Origin: Syncephalastrum monosporum B8922
Taxonomy: Eukaryota; Mucoromycota; Mucoromycetes; Mucorales; Syncephalastraceae
Assembly (NCBI GenBank): GCA_000697355.1
Contig: JNEN01000813.1
Location: 1 to 64,000, forward strand
Length of the DNA: 64,000 nucleotides
Direction: 5' to 3'
Shown here: positions 12,359 to 23,951 of the stretch, piece after piece
Position numbering within the stretch: the stretch's first letter is position 1
Layout: each line of letters begins with the position of its first letter
The notes under the pieces: generated by a model
What the model was told of the DNA's origin: nothing
Databases searched by the model: none
Seen by the model: only the letters and a program-made list of their open reading frames with translations
Program-made: the position numbers and the translations under genes

Positions 12359-14377
12359 CTACTCCTCGTCTTCTTCGTCCAACTGGTCATAGTAGGTGTC
12401 ATCGCTATCATGGCTACTGCTCCGCTCTTCGTCCAGAGACTGTGCTTCTTGCTCTCCGTGACCGCCATGCTGTCCTCCTTCATAGTCTTCTGGCCCTTCT
12501 TGTCCTTGTTCTGGTTCTTCTTGATGCCCGTTTCCACGGTGACCCTTCGTAACACGTTGTGCGGGTCGATGGGTGGACTCTTCCAAGGGAAGCTCCAGAC
12601 GAAACTGGCGGCGGCAGAACGGCAATGTCTCGCGGCGCCATTGGTCCTTGCATGCTTTTTCCTGGCGGTTCACGACGCGCGCAATCTTGGCCCAGTTGAA
12701 CGTGCCCATATCCTCGAGCTGCTTCTCAGCCACTACTGCATAAAATAACTTGTTGCGCTCGCGGAGCGTCCACCGGGGCCGCGTTCCAGCCGCGACTGGT
12801 CCTGGGCGACCGCCCAAACGGCTGCTGTTTGCGCTGCTGCTAGGTTCGCTGCCATGACGCTGTGGTGGGATTCCTAGCTCTCGTTCGCGCTGCATATCTT
12901 GCTCAGCCCGCAAAAGTGCGGCCATCATGGCGCGTGTCTCAACTGACATTTGATGCCGTTTGCCCCGCGACGCTGATGTGTCTTGTAAGGTGTTCCTTTG
13001 CTGGGTAGAGCTGACAGAGGCGCGACGCTCGACGGCGCGGCGCCGGGTCCGCGCGACCGTGCTGGGTCCAATAGTGTCGCCACCGTGAGCAGAGAGAGCG
13101 GATCGTCCACGGTATGGGGCTCTAGTAGGGCTGCGTGGTGACTCGGGCATATAGTCTTCATCCTTACCATCGTCGTAGTCATCATCTTCGTGGCTGGTAC
13201 GTCTACGGTTCTGCCGCTGCCGTGGTTGGCCTTGGCGGGCGTATGACGGCTGTTGCCTGCTGGAGCGCGCAGCGTGGGCTGCGTGGAGATCGCTGCTCCT
13301 TGAAGTGGACCGCGAAGCAGGAGGAAGCAGCTGCGAACCTGAATATGGGGACTGTGGGTCTGGTGGCAATCGTTCGTTGTGAAGCGGTTGCGGTTGAGGG
13401 TACGCATACGAAGACGACGCCCGGGACTGATAAACGGACGGCGGAAAAGCATATACAGCGATTGGTCGGATTACTTCGTGCGATTCTAGACGTGGCTGTG
13501 GCGGTGGATATGGTGAGGAGGCGACCGACGGAGGACCTGAGCTTGGGCGCGCCTGTCGACAGGACGGGTAGCTTGGATAGCAAGGGTACGACTCGGATAG
13601 AGAATGCGGTAAAGCGGCCTGGGTAAATGCGGAGAGGCGGGCATGCGAATCAGCTACGGAGCGGTCCCAGTAACTCTGAAGACCGACAGTTCTATCTCGG
13701 TTCTGGTGCTCATCTGCACGGTCGTGCAGTTGAGGGGTTGACGGATAGCTATGAGGGTGTCGAAATGGCAGCGGCAACTTGCGCTGGTCTTGCTCTGGTT
13801 GTCGTCTTTCTTGTCTCCCGGACATGACGGTGCTATTCACGAGATAATCTATGCGCTCGTAGTCAGCGGTGTGATCCGGGTGGAGCGGTTGCGGCTCTCG
13901 GTGGAGTTGGCGATCCTGTTCGGTACACCGTTCGGGTCGTCTTAATTCGTCTTCCTTCGACATCCGTTCATCCTCGGCTGTATGTATCGTAGGCTCAAAG
14001 AGGGCGGTGGTGGTGCGAGTCCGATGACAGGGCTGCGAGAAGTCAAAGCCGTGTCTGACCGAGGGCAGGGTGATCCGCTCTGCTGCCCGCTGGCGACGGT
14101 TGACCTGAAAAATCTGCTGCTGCTCCTCTTCCGGACGCGGCGACGCTTCTAGACGAGCTGCTGGGATCTCGTAGGAAGGTGAGCGTGACGGGCTAACAGG
14201 CTCACGCTGTCCCATGTTTAAGTTGAAGCAGAAAAAATGAGGACGCATGCTTCTTATAGAGATGTGAACTTTTATATGTCTGTCAAGAAGGAAGAATGAG
14301 ACAACCCCGTCTTCCTGAACAGACGAGATTCGTGGGACCTTGACATGAATTGAATCCTCTTTGTCTTGCAAACGCAT
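12359..14377 (-). CDS. Myb/SANT-like DNA-binding-domain protein with long disordered N-terminus
   Basis: Single open frame of up to 672 aa. A second in-frame ATG at 14215 (MGQREPVSPS) gives 618 aa. The 54 residues before it are Phe/Ile-rich and may be 5' UTR, so the start is uncertain. Most of the protein is Ser/Pro/Arg/Gln-rich and probably disordered, with an acidic patch (EDDDYDDGKDEDY). Near residue 540 is one folded segment, RPRWTLRERNKLFYAVV ... NWAKIARVVNRQEKACKDQW, with the spaced Trp residues of a Myb/SANT helix-turn-helix. The C-terminus is Glu/Asp-rich. Probably a nuclear chromatin or transcription factor; targets unknown. Confidence 0.8.
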   Translation of the reverse strand: MRLQDKEDSIHVKVPRISSVQEDGVVSFFLLDRHIKVHISIRSMRPHFFCFNLNMGQREPVSPSRSPSYEIPAARLEASPRPEEEQQQIFQVNRRQRAAERITLPSVRHGFDFSQPCHRTRTTTALFEPTIHTAEDERMSKEDELRRPERCTEQDRQLHREPQPLHPDHTADYERIDYLVNSTVMSGRQERRQPEQDQRKLPLPFRHPHSYPSTPQLHDRADEHQNRDRTVGLQSYWDRSVADSHARLSAFTQAALPHSLSESYPCYPSYPSCRQARPSSGPPSVASSPYPPPQPRLESHEVIRPIAVYAFPPSVYQSRASSSYAYPQPQPLHNERLPPDPQSPYSGSQLLPPASRSTSRSSDLHAAHAARSSRQQPSYARQGQPRQRQNRRRTSHEDDDYDDGKDEDYMPESPRSPTRAPYRGRSALSAHGGDTIGPSTVARTRRRAVERRASVSSTQQRNTLQDTSASRGKRHQMSVETRAMMAALLRAEQDMQRERELGIPPQRHGSEPSSSANSSRLGGRPGPVAAGTRPRWTLRERNKLFYAVVAEKQLEDMGTFNWAKIARVVNRQEKACKDQWRRETLPFCRRQFRLELPLEESTHRPAQRVTKGHRGNGHQEEPEQGQEGPEDYEGGQHGGHGEQEAQSLDEERSSSHDSDDTYYDQLDEEDEE

Positions 14378-14792
14378 TTTTTAGGATGCAGATGGCGTCA
14401 CGGGTAAAATGGAGAGCTATCTTTATGTCAGTCTTCATTCTTCATTGTTATCGTAGGAACCAGCTAGCATAATGATTTCGAGCGGGGCTTCCGCATTGGT
14501 AGAGTAAAATGACCAGAAATTTAATAACGAGAAAAGCAAGCAAAGAGCTCATACATAAAAAAAAACCGGCTGAGAAGAGGAAGGCGTATCACTCGCATCG
14601 CGGACGAAAATGATATTGTAGGATGTGTGCGATGTATATTAATATCCTGATCCGCATCCATGTATATGAGGGGATGAAACCAAAAGAGAAAAAGGTCGAT
14701 GGAGCTTAGTATGAAGGATAAAAAGAAGTAAACAAAAAAATAGAAAAAAAAAGACCGGCTGCCAAGTTTCGTGCGTTAACATAGTTAAACAC
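14378..14792. other. Intergenic, Myb/SANT 5' region and transporter 3' flank
   Basis: A-rich DNA with several poly-A runs (14557, 14730-14752) between two minus-strand genes. I see no gene or structured element. Confidence 0.4.
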
Positions 14793-16623
14793 TTATTTGA
14801 CGAGGTGAATAATGTTAAAGGTCAAGCAGACACCCATGACAAGGAACCCATACACCGCAAGCGCGACAGACGCAATTTTTCCTGGATGCCACGGGTCATT
14901 TTCGTGGATCTTGTAATAAAAGAGACCGGGCAGGATGAAAGAAATCGTGGTTGATCCAGTCGAGCCGACAAAGGCGAGCACCTAATACATACACATGCAC
15001 ACACACACGCACAGCAATTATCAGCTTGGGGAGTTCACTCGAGAATCATGAACACCACCACGACTTACCAGATCCAGCTTCGAGACGGTGATAGCCAACA
15101 GATAGCTGCCAATAAGAATCACGGTCGTCATTGCAAAATACTTGAAGGCCGAAGGTGGCGGTGGCACTTTAAGACCGCGTGCTTCGGGCGAGCGCCAGGC
15201 TAAAATCTTGTCGAGCGACGCACGGCACGGATGGGCTTGGAGCGGGTAGCTAAACACAACCAAGATCACAATGGCCAGACGACCGCAGGCAACAAACAGA
15301 CTCGGCGGGTCTAGATAGAAGCATGCAATTTATGAGCCTCAGGGCCATTCTTCGTATTCTCTCCTGTGCCTTTGAGACTTACATTCGAGGATAATGTTAC
15401 CCAACACATTCTTGCCGAAACTGAGATAGCCGAGGATGGCAATGGCCTCATAAATAAGGGCGGAAGAACCAATGGAATAGCCAATAACCTTGTTGACCTG
15501 CTGTTGACTGTTGTCCTGGAGCTCGTTGTAGACGGAAAAGATCTACGCATATGGATATCATGTGAGCTCCAGTGCCATTCCATGCCTCGTAAGGATATAT
15601 ATGTATGATGTCATGTGATGCGATAGGCTATATCACACTTGCACTCACGTTTTGATGGCAGGTGAACGCAAACACAAATACGGGAAGGCGACTGAAGAAA
15701 GCGGTCGAGATACTGATCAACTCGATGTCTTCCGGTGGTGGAGGCGGAAAGTTGGGAGAGAAGTAGTGATAAATAACGATGGTGCCGAGGTAGACGACGG
15801 CAACGAGGGCGATGATGCTGGTATATTTGAGAGAGTCCAGCTTTCTCAAGAAGCTCAAGGGCAGCACCGCCGTTGCCATGAATACCGTGATCCAAAACCG
15901 TCGGTCCATCAGGACGTCGTCTGCCTGAGCTCCATGTGAAAAAGAAGCCACGACCTAAGTGAGATGCAGAACTTTTGCATGAGTATACACAATTCCATGG
16001 CTGGTTTTGTCTTCCTTAAAGCTCACCTGGGGCATCAGATCGCCGATGATGATCAGATAGCTGACTGCCACGCCAAAGCACTTGATCGCAATAGCCAAGT
16101 CAAAGAAGACGGCGAGGTTGGGCCAAGTCAGTTTAGAAATAGCAAAGAACGAGGCATGCCGGCCTTCGGTGCGTGCGGCCGAGCGAGATAAAAAGTAGAG
16201 ACCCATCGACGATGCTATACCTGATAGCATAATCACAAGGATACCTGGCAGGAGACCCACCGAGGCAACTGCAGCTGGCTAAATAGCAATACATACAAGA
16301 ACGGGTTATGTTCATATTAAAAGGGACGTTACTGCATATGATTGGCGCACTCTACTTACCATAGCCAACAGACCCGTTCCCAAGATGGTGTTGGCGAGGT
16401 TGATGGCACAGCTAAACGGAGTCGCCGTAGCAATGTGCTCTTCATAGATGTCTTCGTTTAGTGCAGCAGCGTCAATGGACGTGCTTGTGGAAAGGAGAGG
16501 ACGGTGATCTTCAAACACTGGGCCACCATGGTCGCCCGTGAAGATGGACGAAGCCGCAGGTACCGAGGAAATGGAAGACGCTGTTGTGTCATTCGTCTCG
16601 ACTGGATGGTACCTTGCTGTCAT
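14793..16623 (-). CDS. Vacuolar amino-acid transporter (AAAP/SLC38 family, AVT5/6/7-like)
   Basis: Amino-acid/proton transporter of the AAAP superfamily; fungal AVT5-7 members move neutral or acidic amino acids across the vacuolar membrane. Six exons: 16623-16360, 16278-16027, 15954-15649, 15542-15383, 15310-15069 and 14981-14793. All phases agree and give 470 aa. A Ser/Thr-rich N-terminus of ~70 residues precedes the family motif NLANTILGTGLLAMP, completed by the first splice. Then come FFDLAIAIKCFGVAVSYLII, VFAFTCHQN and a terminal hydrophobic segment (GSTGSTTISFILPGLFYY). Some ten membrane segments can be counted. Family is certain; vacuolar location and exact substrate are inferred. Confidence 0.93.
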
Positions 16624-17456
16624 GATACCAGTCCTTGATTTTATATACTTCTATATCTATTTGTGAAAATGGATATAAAAAGGTAGAAGACGAAAAGAAG
16701 AAAAGAAAAAAAAAGGGATAAGATACGCTGGAATTGGGGGGTGAATCCATCATCGATTTTGCTCAGCCGTTTGCCTAAAGTTGCTCCTCATTGGTTAAAA
16801 AATTTGGGGGGTCTAGAAATCGAGCCCAAACCAAACCAGAGCGTGCGACGATCTCTCGGCATGGTGTCACCCGATAACACCGCCTTATATATCTCGACCT
16901 GTTGCGATAAGCGATTGGCAGCTACGGCATCAGTAAATAGATGCATGTTAAATGTGCATGTATTCATATGGTATCACTCTGATCCGTCTCATACGAACAA
17001 TCTACCCTCATGGCACTTTGGGCTCCTACGTGTCCAAGAGGACGGGAAACATCACGTGCAGAGAATTCTCAAGGGAATGCAAAATAAACGCAGAAAGCAG
17101 CAGCAAAGAAGGTTCCGCTTTTTTTTAAAAAAAAAGAAAAAGGGGGGCCTACCATGGATATGCTTCTCCCCGACACCTAAAGTCTATGTGTAAAGAGCTG
17201 CTATACACTCTCGCACACGCACACACATACACACACACATACATGAGTATCGTCTTAATACAGATATAAACTTGACTCGCCGGTGTGGATCCCCCTGCTT
17301 TCTTTTTATCTGTATGTGTGTGCTCTTATTTTAAAACACTTTCTTTCTTTGCTGCCTGGCGCTTTTTGTTTGCCTTCCTTTTTGAAAAAAAAAAGGAAGA
17401 TCTCTTGTCATTTATACGTAGCCCACATTTACTACTTCTTTATTTCCGACTTAGAC
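16624..17456. other. Divergent promoter region, amino-acid transporter / Ecl1-like gene
   Basis: Non-coding stretch between divergent starts. It has poly-A runs (16705-16720, 17128-17144), an imperfect (CA)n tract at about 17212-17244 and T/C-rich sequence leading to the plus-strand start. The plus-strand frame 16741-17193 has poly-Lys ends and no family features, so I do not call it. Confidence 0.45.
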
Positions 17457-18020
17457 ATGGACACGAACATCTGCCTCTATTGTGAAAAGCTTCTTGCCAT
17501 ACCCAATGTACATATACTCTGCCCATAACATCATTATATATCTATATAATATCCTACCTACCTATTGATGGTGTTTTAGGCGAGCTTCTGTAGTCGGACA
17601 TGCTATGCACGCGAGGCAGCCTCCAAACAGGCTCCCGTCTGGGCCACACCACCCGGTCTTTCTTCCACTCGTATCCAACGCGCCGTCCTCAGAGAAGAAT
17701 CGTTCACCGTCTTCGGAAGTTGTCGCCGCTCGCCCTCACCTGCAAAAGCGAACCACGTCCCTAAGGAGGGGTCGCGGTCTGGGAGCAGTCAGCGACTGGT
17801 ACGCTCGCTCTCAAGTCCAGGCTCATCCTCCATTCTCTCCCCCTCATATGTTTCGTCAGGACGCACGACACCCGAGAATGAAGACGACGATGACGACCAC
17901 GGCTCATGGATGGTCTCATCCGTATCTCTATCCCACCCTAAATCCACCTTCCTGCAACGAAAGGAAGAACAACAGCAGCAGCAACAGCCCGAGCTGAAAC
18001 GACACATACGCCCATCCTAG
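17457..18020 (+). CDS. Ecl1-family (life-span regulatory factor type) zinc-binding protein, two exons
   Basis: Reconstructed by splicing. Exon 1 is 17457-17507 (17 codons), exon 2 is 17580-18020, with a 72 nt intron (GTACAT...TTTTAG) in phase 0, giving 163 aa. The join makes an N-terminal zinc knuckle: Cys6-x2-Cys9 in exon 1 and Cys21-x3-Cys25 in exon 2, the C-x2-C...CS-x2-C layout of the fungal Ecl1 family. These are small nuclear proteins that extend chronological life span or act in starvation responses in fission yeast. The rest is Ser/Pro-rich with an acidic patch (NEDDDDDHGSW) and a Gln-rich, basic end. A second member lies at 50736-50996. A competing frame over exon 2 (17605-17997) lacks these features. 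Medium-high confidence. Confidence 0.72.
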
Positions 18021-18186
18021 TCCAAGGATAAATAGAGCACTTTGGAATAATACCACCGCCCATCATTATAGAGTCACCCACACGTCATCTTAATAAGACC
18101 ACGGTAGTTATGCTGTGTATGATGTACCAGTGTTTGTTTGTGCGCTTTGTAATGTCTATGTAAACGCTTTCCTTTTAGAGTCTTAT

Positions 18187-21100
18187 CTATTTCACTCGGA
18201 GCACAGCTCGCACATTCACGAGGAAACCAAACAGCGCTTCCTTGAAGGTAGACACACTTCTGCTGGGCGGGATCACGCCTTGCAGTTCGCGGGGCGTCGA
18301 GCTGTCTAGTTTCTCAAACGCCTGCAAAATACGTTGCTGGATATCGGCTGGCTGCTGCGAGATGATTTGGTTGACAAGAACTAGATACGTATCCTAGACA
18401 AGCCATATATGGCATGTTATGAGTCACCCTTGACAAAAGAATGTCCCGTTTTCCTTTTCTTCTTCTTTTCATGTTGACATACCCGTTCTGCACAGATCAG
18501 GGAGAGTAATGCCTCGGATGCAGCATCGACCGCACTAGCGTCGAGGCTCCCAAACAGCAACACCTGGAGGAGCTGGCCCAAGAACTTGTCCAGTGCCGGT
18601 TTGATGAATTCGCATTGGCCATGTTGGTGGTGAGCCCAAAGCGCGAGCGGTGCCACCGCCTGCAGGGCCAGGATACAGACGTCCACAATATCATGACTTA
18701 TGCCAAATTCGAGGCTCGCCATCAGATTGTTGAGGAGCTCGCTCGGTAGGCCACTCAGTTTGTCGGGGAAGAACTCAATCAGGTTCGAGATCAGCTTGAT
18801 GTATTGTTGGCATAATTCGGGGATCTGGCGAGACACCGTGAGCTTTGGAGCAAAACGCAACCTTCATGTCTTCTCAGCTCTTACCTTTAGCATCTCCATG
18901 TCTATCATGGGAATAATCACGTTCACGCAGTATAAGACCACGTCGGCCACATCTGCGTAGCCCGGCGGTAGCGCCTCTGCTTTTTCGGTACGATCTAGCG
19001 TCCGAGTGAGTAAGGTCCCGTTGTCTGCGCTTACAGATACACAAAATAACAATGAAGCAGCTTACTGAAGTCTTCGAATTCGGACGCCATAATGTTTGTC
19101 AGGAGCTTGAGCGACGTGGCAATGTCTGGGTATGGGCGGTCCGCCTCCACTTCCTGCGTGTGTTGACGCGTGCGACCTAACCTATAAGTGTAAAAAACAC
19201 GTCCTTGCCCACATTTGAGATTTCCAACTTACCGCGGTTATTCTCGCCATATTTTTTAACGACTTCAATCACGATGCGAAACAGCATTTGCTTCTGGTTT
19301 GTATCGAGCTGACCAAAGTCAAGGCGGCCGGCGAGGTCGGTGAAGAGCTGTAGGATCAACAACTGCACTTCCATCACCGTCTTGTAGATGGTCATCAGCT
19401 GAAGCAGCGTATCAAAGAAGCGGGAACAGAAGCCATAGATGGCCTGAGTGTTGTTATACTGACTTGCCAAGGCAAGACCATCCAGCATCTAGCCCCACGA
19501 ATTGAGTATGACTGTATGTTCAGTTCACCTTTAGTTTACCTCCAAAGCGTCCTGGACGCAGTTCATGAGTTGAACGCTTTGATAATTGGTGTTGAATTCG
19601 GGGTCTTTAACGACGATACTGAACCGTTTCTAGAGAGACAGTCTAAGGGACGTGTGCCATCTTATTGAAATCAACTCGTATTACCTCAATCATGCCAAAA
19701 ATAAGCTGCAAATAGTTGTTGCGAGTCTGCTCATCGTTTGCGCCGCTCGCAATAGTCGTCATTGTCTGGATCAGAGAACTGCCGACATTTGAGAACAAAG
19801 AAAGAAAAGGGAATAAGGCAGTGACTTACTTGTGTACTACTTCTGGAAGCTGCTCAACATTTTCTGTGACGAATTGAACAGCACCAGGGAATTTGGCTAG
19901 TAAGTGTCAGTCGATGATTAACAACTGTGTGTGTGTGAGAGCGCGCGTGCGCGCGTGTATATATGCGGGATACCGTACAGGATTGTAAGAAACCATTCTT
20001 AAGGTTGGTGACGATGCCACACGTGTTGAGCCAGCGAATGATCTGCAAGAGCACATCCGGATCGGCGTTCCACAAAATAAAATTGGCTTGAATCATCTCG
20101 ATATAGAAATCGATGATATGTAGACCCTGCCCATCCGAGGGCCCAGGACATCCAAACGCATGCGCGATATTAGGACTACCATTGTTTCGAAAAAAAATGA
20201 GTTGCAAATCAAGCAGCAAAGAAGAAAGAGCCTCACCTAATATAACCATAGTCATTTTCATTGAGCAGCAGGTATGATTTGCTCCACCGTTCCATGAACC
20301 ACACCAGCGTTTCTGCCACACGCGGACTGCAGTTGGCCGCCTACCGCCCCAAAGCAGCATAAGCAGCAGTTATCTCAGCATCCTTGTGTCCTTACCTCCA
20401 TTGTGTGGGCGCCAAAGCTGGACAGGAAGCGAAAGACCTCAAGGATCTGACGCGAAATTTGAACCACTTGATCATTGTCAAAGCTCTAGAGCGGGGTTAG
20501 AGCTGTCGCTTTGTCCAGGTTACGTTTTTTACCTGGTTTCCGGAAAGTTGCATCAGTGATTCCGGAATCATCGGCTGCTCACCCGCGCCAGCGTCCGCCA
20601 AGACATGAGCAGTGATAAGAATGATCCAGTGCAGGTGTTCTTGCAGGAAGATAAGGAGTTGATCTAATACACGTGTCGGCGAACAAAGGTTCTAAGTAGG
20701 CATTATGTATAAATTTGATTCGACGAACCTTTGTCAGGCGAATCCGACTCAAAGATCTGCTTGAGATGGCTGAATCGGTCATTTAAAAGTTCCTGCAGAT
20801 GCAGCAAACACTTGGCCGGGTCGAGGCGACCCAGCAAACCGATTGAGGTCAGCTGATCAGCAAAGGTGTCCTGGACGAAAGTCAATTTTTCTGCGTTCAT
20901 TCCTTTTTCCATGTGGAGCTTACCCAATCCTTAAAGCCATCATCATCTTCATCCTCCTCTTCCGCGAGCGCCTGCTTGCTTTGTTCGAGACGAGCCTCAA
21001 TGTACGTGTGCACAACTTGAAGCGCCACCGTCTTGACGTACTGAGTCAGGCTCTCGACATACATGGGGGCCAGCTCGGGTGCAGACCGGCGATCGGTCGG

Positions 21101-21469
21101 CTGTACGATTTCAGCTAGATATGGAAAATAAAAATGTTATGTTGGCGCAAGTAAGGGGGGGGGAGAGTAAGATTTATCATACGTACCCAAGCGCACCCAG
21201 GCGCTGAGGCATTCGTCGCTCGTTTCCCCAATCCAGCCTTCGTCCACATCGGCTGCCGTGCTACGAAGACAGACGACCGAGAGTTTGCCGAAACCGTTGA
21301 GGTACTGGAAGAACTCAGGCACAGCGCATAGCACGTTGGGTGGGATGCTCTCAAAAATTCGACCCACCATTTGGCTCGTGCCGAGGATTTCAGGGCCGCG
21401 CGCCGAAAGAGCCTCGGGGTCGCTCCCAAAGCTGTCCAGGCTATAATAAAACAGGTGGGTCCACTGCGC

Positions 21470-21526
<57 letters not shown>

Positions 21527-22961
21527 TGGGGCCCTTACCCTGTCATGAGCTGCAAAAGTCCCTGGATCATCGTGGTCGCATAGCAGCCTATGGCGTTCGT
21601 GTCATTGTTGAAAAACTCACGCGTGAGGCCCGATAACTGGATCAAACACTGCATGCATCGGTGGCCGGCCACGTCATCATTGCGGGCTCGATCATAGGTC
21701 TAAATTTGTAGAAACGAAAGTATTATGTATAAGCGTGGTACAGAGTATGTGGCACACGCGGCACTTGCATTGAAAAAGAGTTGGAGGACTTCACTGCTGG
21801 CCAGGACAGGCTGCCAGTGCTGGGGAAACACCGTGTAGGATTTTCGCGTACCCGGACCATCGTCCTTGTTGAAGGCGTCCTCGTCGTCGTCTTTCGCAAA
21901 CGTGCCGGGCAGCACAGTCGTGGAGATCGTGCTCTCAAAGGCCCAGTTGAGGACGTTTTCGGATAGAGTGACAAGTTCGACGAGGATGGACGGGATCTCT
22001 GCATTTGCGAGATGTGAAGTGATGAAGTGCAACTTGGTGATGGTCTGCTCAAACAGTGGAAGAAGTATATGCGACTAGATAAAAGGAAAGAGGGTCAGTA
22101 AGACGCATACCATGGATGTGGATTTGAATTAGTATTCGGATTACCTCAAAGAAGATTTTACACTTGTGGTGGAATTCCCAGCTGAGGCCGGAGATGGACG
22201 ACTTGGTGCTCGAAAACTCATTGACAAGAGAAGAAGCCAGTGCGACGCCAAGGACCTGTGAAAGGCAGAAGCGATTAGAGAAGGTTCGTTATACAGTGCC
22301 AATGCAGAGGGATATACTCACAGCACCATTCTCCATACTGAAGAGCTGCTTGATATGCGTCAGGATTTGTTCTCGGTCGGCGTCGGTCACGTCAAACAGG
22401 CTCCGTTTCGTAATCAGGGCCGCCGCTTTCAGCAGCTGTTCGCGCACATATTTGGGAAGCCTAGCGATTAAGAGAAAAAAAAAAACACGAGGAAGAGCGG
22501 ATCAGATCAATGCGATCTGCCTGCAGGATGTGTGTCCTGGAGTCAGCAACTTACTGTGGCCGGTGCAGGCAGTATTCGATCATGTAATTTTTGAGGTTGA
22601 CCAAATCATGCAAGTCGTACAATGTGTAGTCTCGCAACGCCACCTCACTAATGGCCGACGCCACTTGAAACTGCACCATTGCATTCTGGGTGTGCTCTAT
22701 CGAGTGACTTATTCAGTGATATCCGCACCATTCGATACATGGAGACGTACCGAGTATGTATTGCGCTATCGGAAGCACTTTGGGTATCTTGCGAAACGAA
22801 CCCAAGATCTCGGTTGCAGCGGCTCGTGTGGCCGGGATCTACAGCGCCAATGGTGAGCTAACGTGATCGAAGAGAAGAAAAAGGGGCAATACTTGAAAGT
22901 CTGAGCAGGCCTCCTCGTACTGGGCGTGAATCGTGGCCGCTTCCGCACTTAATCCTTGCAT
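18187..22961 (-). CDS. Exportin-4 (importin-beta/karyopherin family nuclear export receptor)
   Basis: Large HEAT-repeat nuclear export receptor; animal XPO4 exports eIF5A and Smad3. The start at 22961 opens MQGLSAEAATIHAQYEEAC. Exons 1-5 are 22961-22893, 22838-22751, 22696-22555, 22460-22322 and 22255-22145, with consistent phases. The gene then continues through roughly fifteen more short exons to the stop at 18187. Family signatures include the N-terminal FRKIPKVLPIAQYILEHTQ and VQFQVASAISEVALRDY, the QLASVG-like DQLTSIGLLGRLDP block near 20850, and the C-terminal DVVLYCVNVIIPMIDME, FFPDKLSGLPSELLNNLMASL and AFEKLD...STFKEALFGFLVN. The protein should be ~1.1 kb codons long, matching XPO4. 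Exon ends around 21730 are uncertain (a 42 nt intron or an alternative donor). Confidence 0.88.
21473..21523. repeat. (TG)n microsatellite in an exportin-4 intron
   Basis: About 25 uninterrupted TG units, the longest dinucleotide run in the window. They lie between two exportin-4 exons and extend the pyrimidine-purine tract of that intron. Confidence 0.95.
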
Positions 22962-23390
22962 TGAATGTGAGTGCTTTGTCGAACGGGAGGGGGGATTCGA
23001 ATCAAACGCGTGTTTGTGGTCGACTCAAGAGATTCTGAGCAAATTAAGTTGGAACGCGTCTACGAAGCAATAGGATAAGACGAAGAATGCCGATCGAGGG
23101 CGACAGTTCTATGTTTTTTTTTTAAAAAAAAAATGGCTTTATGAACCTCCAATAGGTTGAAACAGGAAGCTGATTTTTGCATACATTTCCGCATTTCTCT
23201 ACTTTCTCGAAAAGAAAAAACCCCGCTCCAAACGATCTCCTCTTGTCAGTTGTGAGAGCTATTGTTTGGGTCGTGTGACCCCCATATCTTGAGATGCTCA
23301 AATACATTAAAAACAATCATTCTGCCCAGGAGTAAGACTGTATTATATCATAGAAATTAAATTATGTACATCGGAGACAGGGCAACTAAT
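22962..23390. other. Intergenic, exportin-4 promoter and 3' flank of secreted-protein gene
   Basis: Holds a T8/A9 palindromic run near 23115-23132 that could form a hairpin. No gene is recognised; the minus-strand frame 23122-23316 has no family features. Confidence 0.4.
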
Positions 23391-23951
23391 TTAGGCGAGC
23401 ATAGCAGCCAAGGTGACGAGTGTCACCAGGACGGAAGCGCCGACTTGGACGGTGAGAACCGTGTTTATATCCGAGAAGAAGGAGTCGCCCGCGCTGGAGG
23501 ATCCTGACGAGCCACCTTCCGTCGATGTAGCTTGGCCACCGTTAGCACCCGTGCCAGAGCCACTCTGTTGGCCACCTGCAGCGCCGCCGGTCTCTTGGCC
23601 CGTCTGTTGGCCCGTCTGCGAAGCCTGGGTGCCGCTGCCGCTGCCGCTGCCGGACGAGGCACCGCTTTGAGCAGCCGACGAGGCCTCGATAGCCGAGATC
23701 TCGGACTCTATGCGGCTGTAGGCCGAATTGGCCGACTGGATCAACGACGTGCGCGAAGGCATGTTCGTCTCCAAGGACTGGATCTTCGATGTCAGCGACG
23801 TCAGTGCTGGAGCTATGGGGTGTGTTACTACTATGCGTCCATGTAGGCTAATTACTGATAGTTGGAACTTACCTCCCGGCTTGCTCTGCGCCAGGACAGC
23901 AGCGATGAACACCGAAACGACGAGCAGAGTGCTAGTGAACTTGAAATACAT
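23391..23951 (-). CDS. Small secreted, probably GPI-anchored cell-wall protein
   Basis: Two exons: 23951-23873 and 23812-23391. The 60 nt intron has a perfect GTAAGT donor and ATAG acceptor. The spliced protein is 166 aa. It starts with a clear signal peptide (MYFKFTSTLLVVSVFIAAVLA) and has a ~60-residue helical segment (LTSKIQSLETNMPSRTS). A Ser/Gly/Gln/Thr-rich stalk with Gly-Ser and Gln-Thr-Gly repeats follows. It ends in a hydrophobic tail (VQVGASVLVTLVTLAAMLA) after a small-residue stretch, typical of a GPI-attachment signal. It resembles the small Ser/Gly-rich surface proteins common in Mucorales, but no named family is recognised. The intron length is a multiple of three and it holds no stop, so unspliced RNA would also be translatable (186 aa). 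Confidence 0.85.
   Translation of the reverse strand: MYFKFTSTLLVVSVFIAAVLAQSKPGGKFQLSVISLHGRIVVTHPIAPALTSLTSKIQSLETNMPSRTSLIQSANSAYSRIESEISAIEASSAAQSGASSGSGSGSGTQASQTGQQTGQETGGAAGGQQSGSGTGANGGQATSTEGGSSGSSSAGDSFFSDINTVLTVQVGASVLVTLVTLAAMLA

Noticed and set aside
12125..12748. 207-codon plus-strand frame with hydrophobic stretches
   Set aside because: It is the reverse of the acidic C-terminus of the Myb/SANT protein plus 3' flank. The hydrophobicity comes from reading Glu/Asp codons backwards.
16741..17193. 150-codon plus-strand frame upstream of the Ecl1-like gene
   Set aside because: No ATG context, poly-Lys end, no domain; lies in a promoter region.
17605..17997. 130-codon plus-strand frame
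   Set aside because: Overlaps the better supported Ecl1-like exon in another frame and lacks the cysteine motif.
21473..21523. Long TG tract as a possible Z-DNA regulatory element
   Set aside because: It is an ordinary intronic microsatellite; nothing else supports a regulatory role.
22164..22856. 230-codon plus-strand frame
   Set aside because: Runs across several exportin-4 exons and introns in antisense; no domain.
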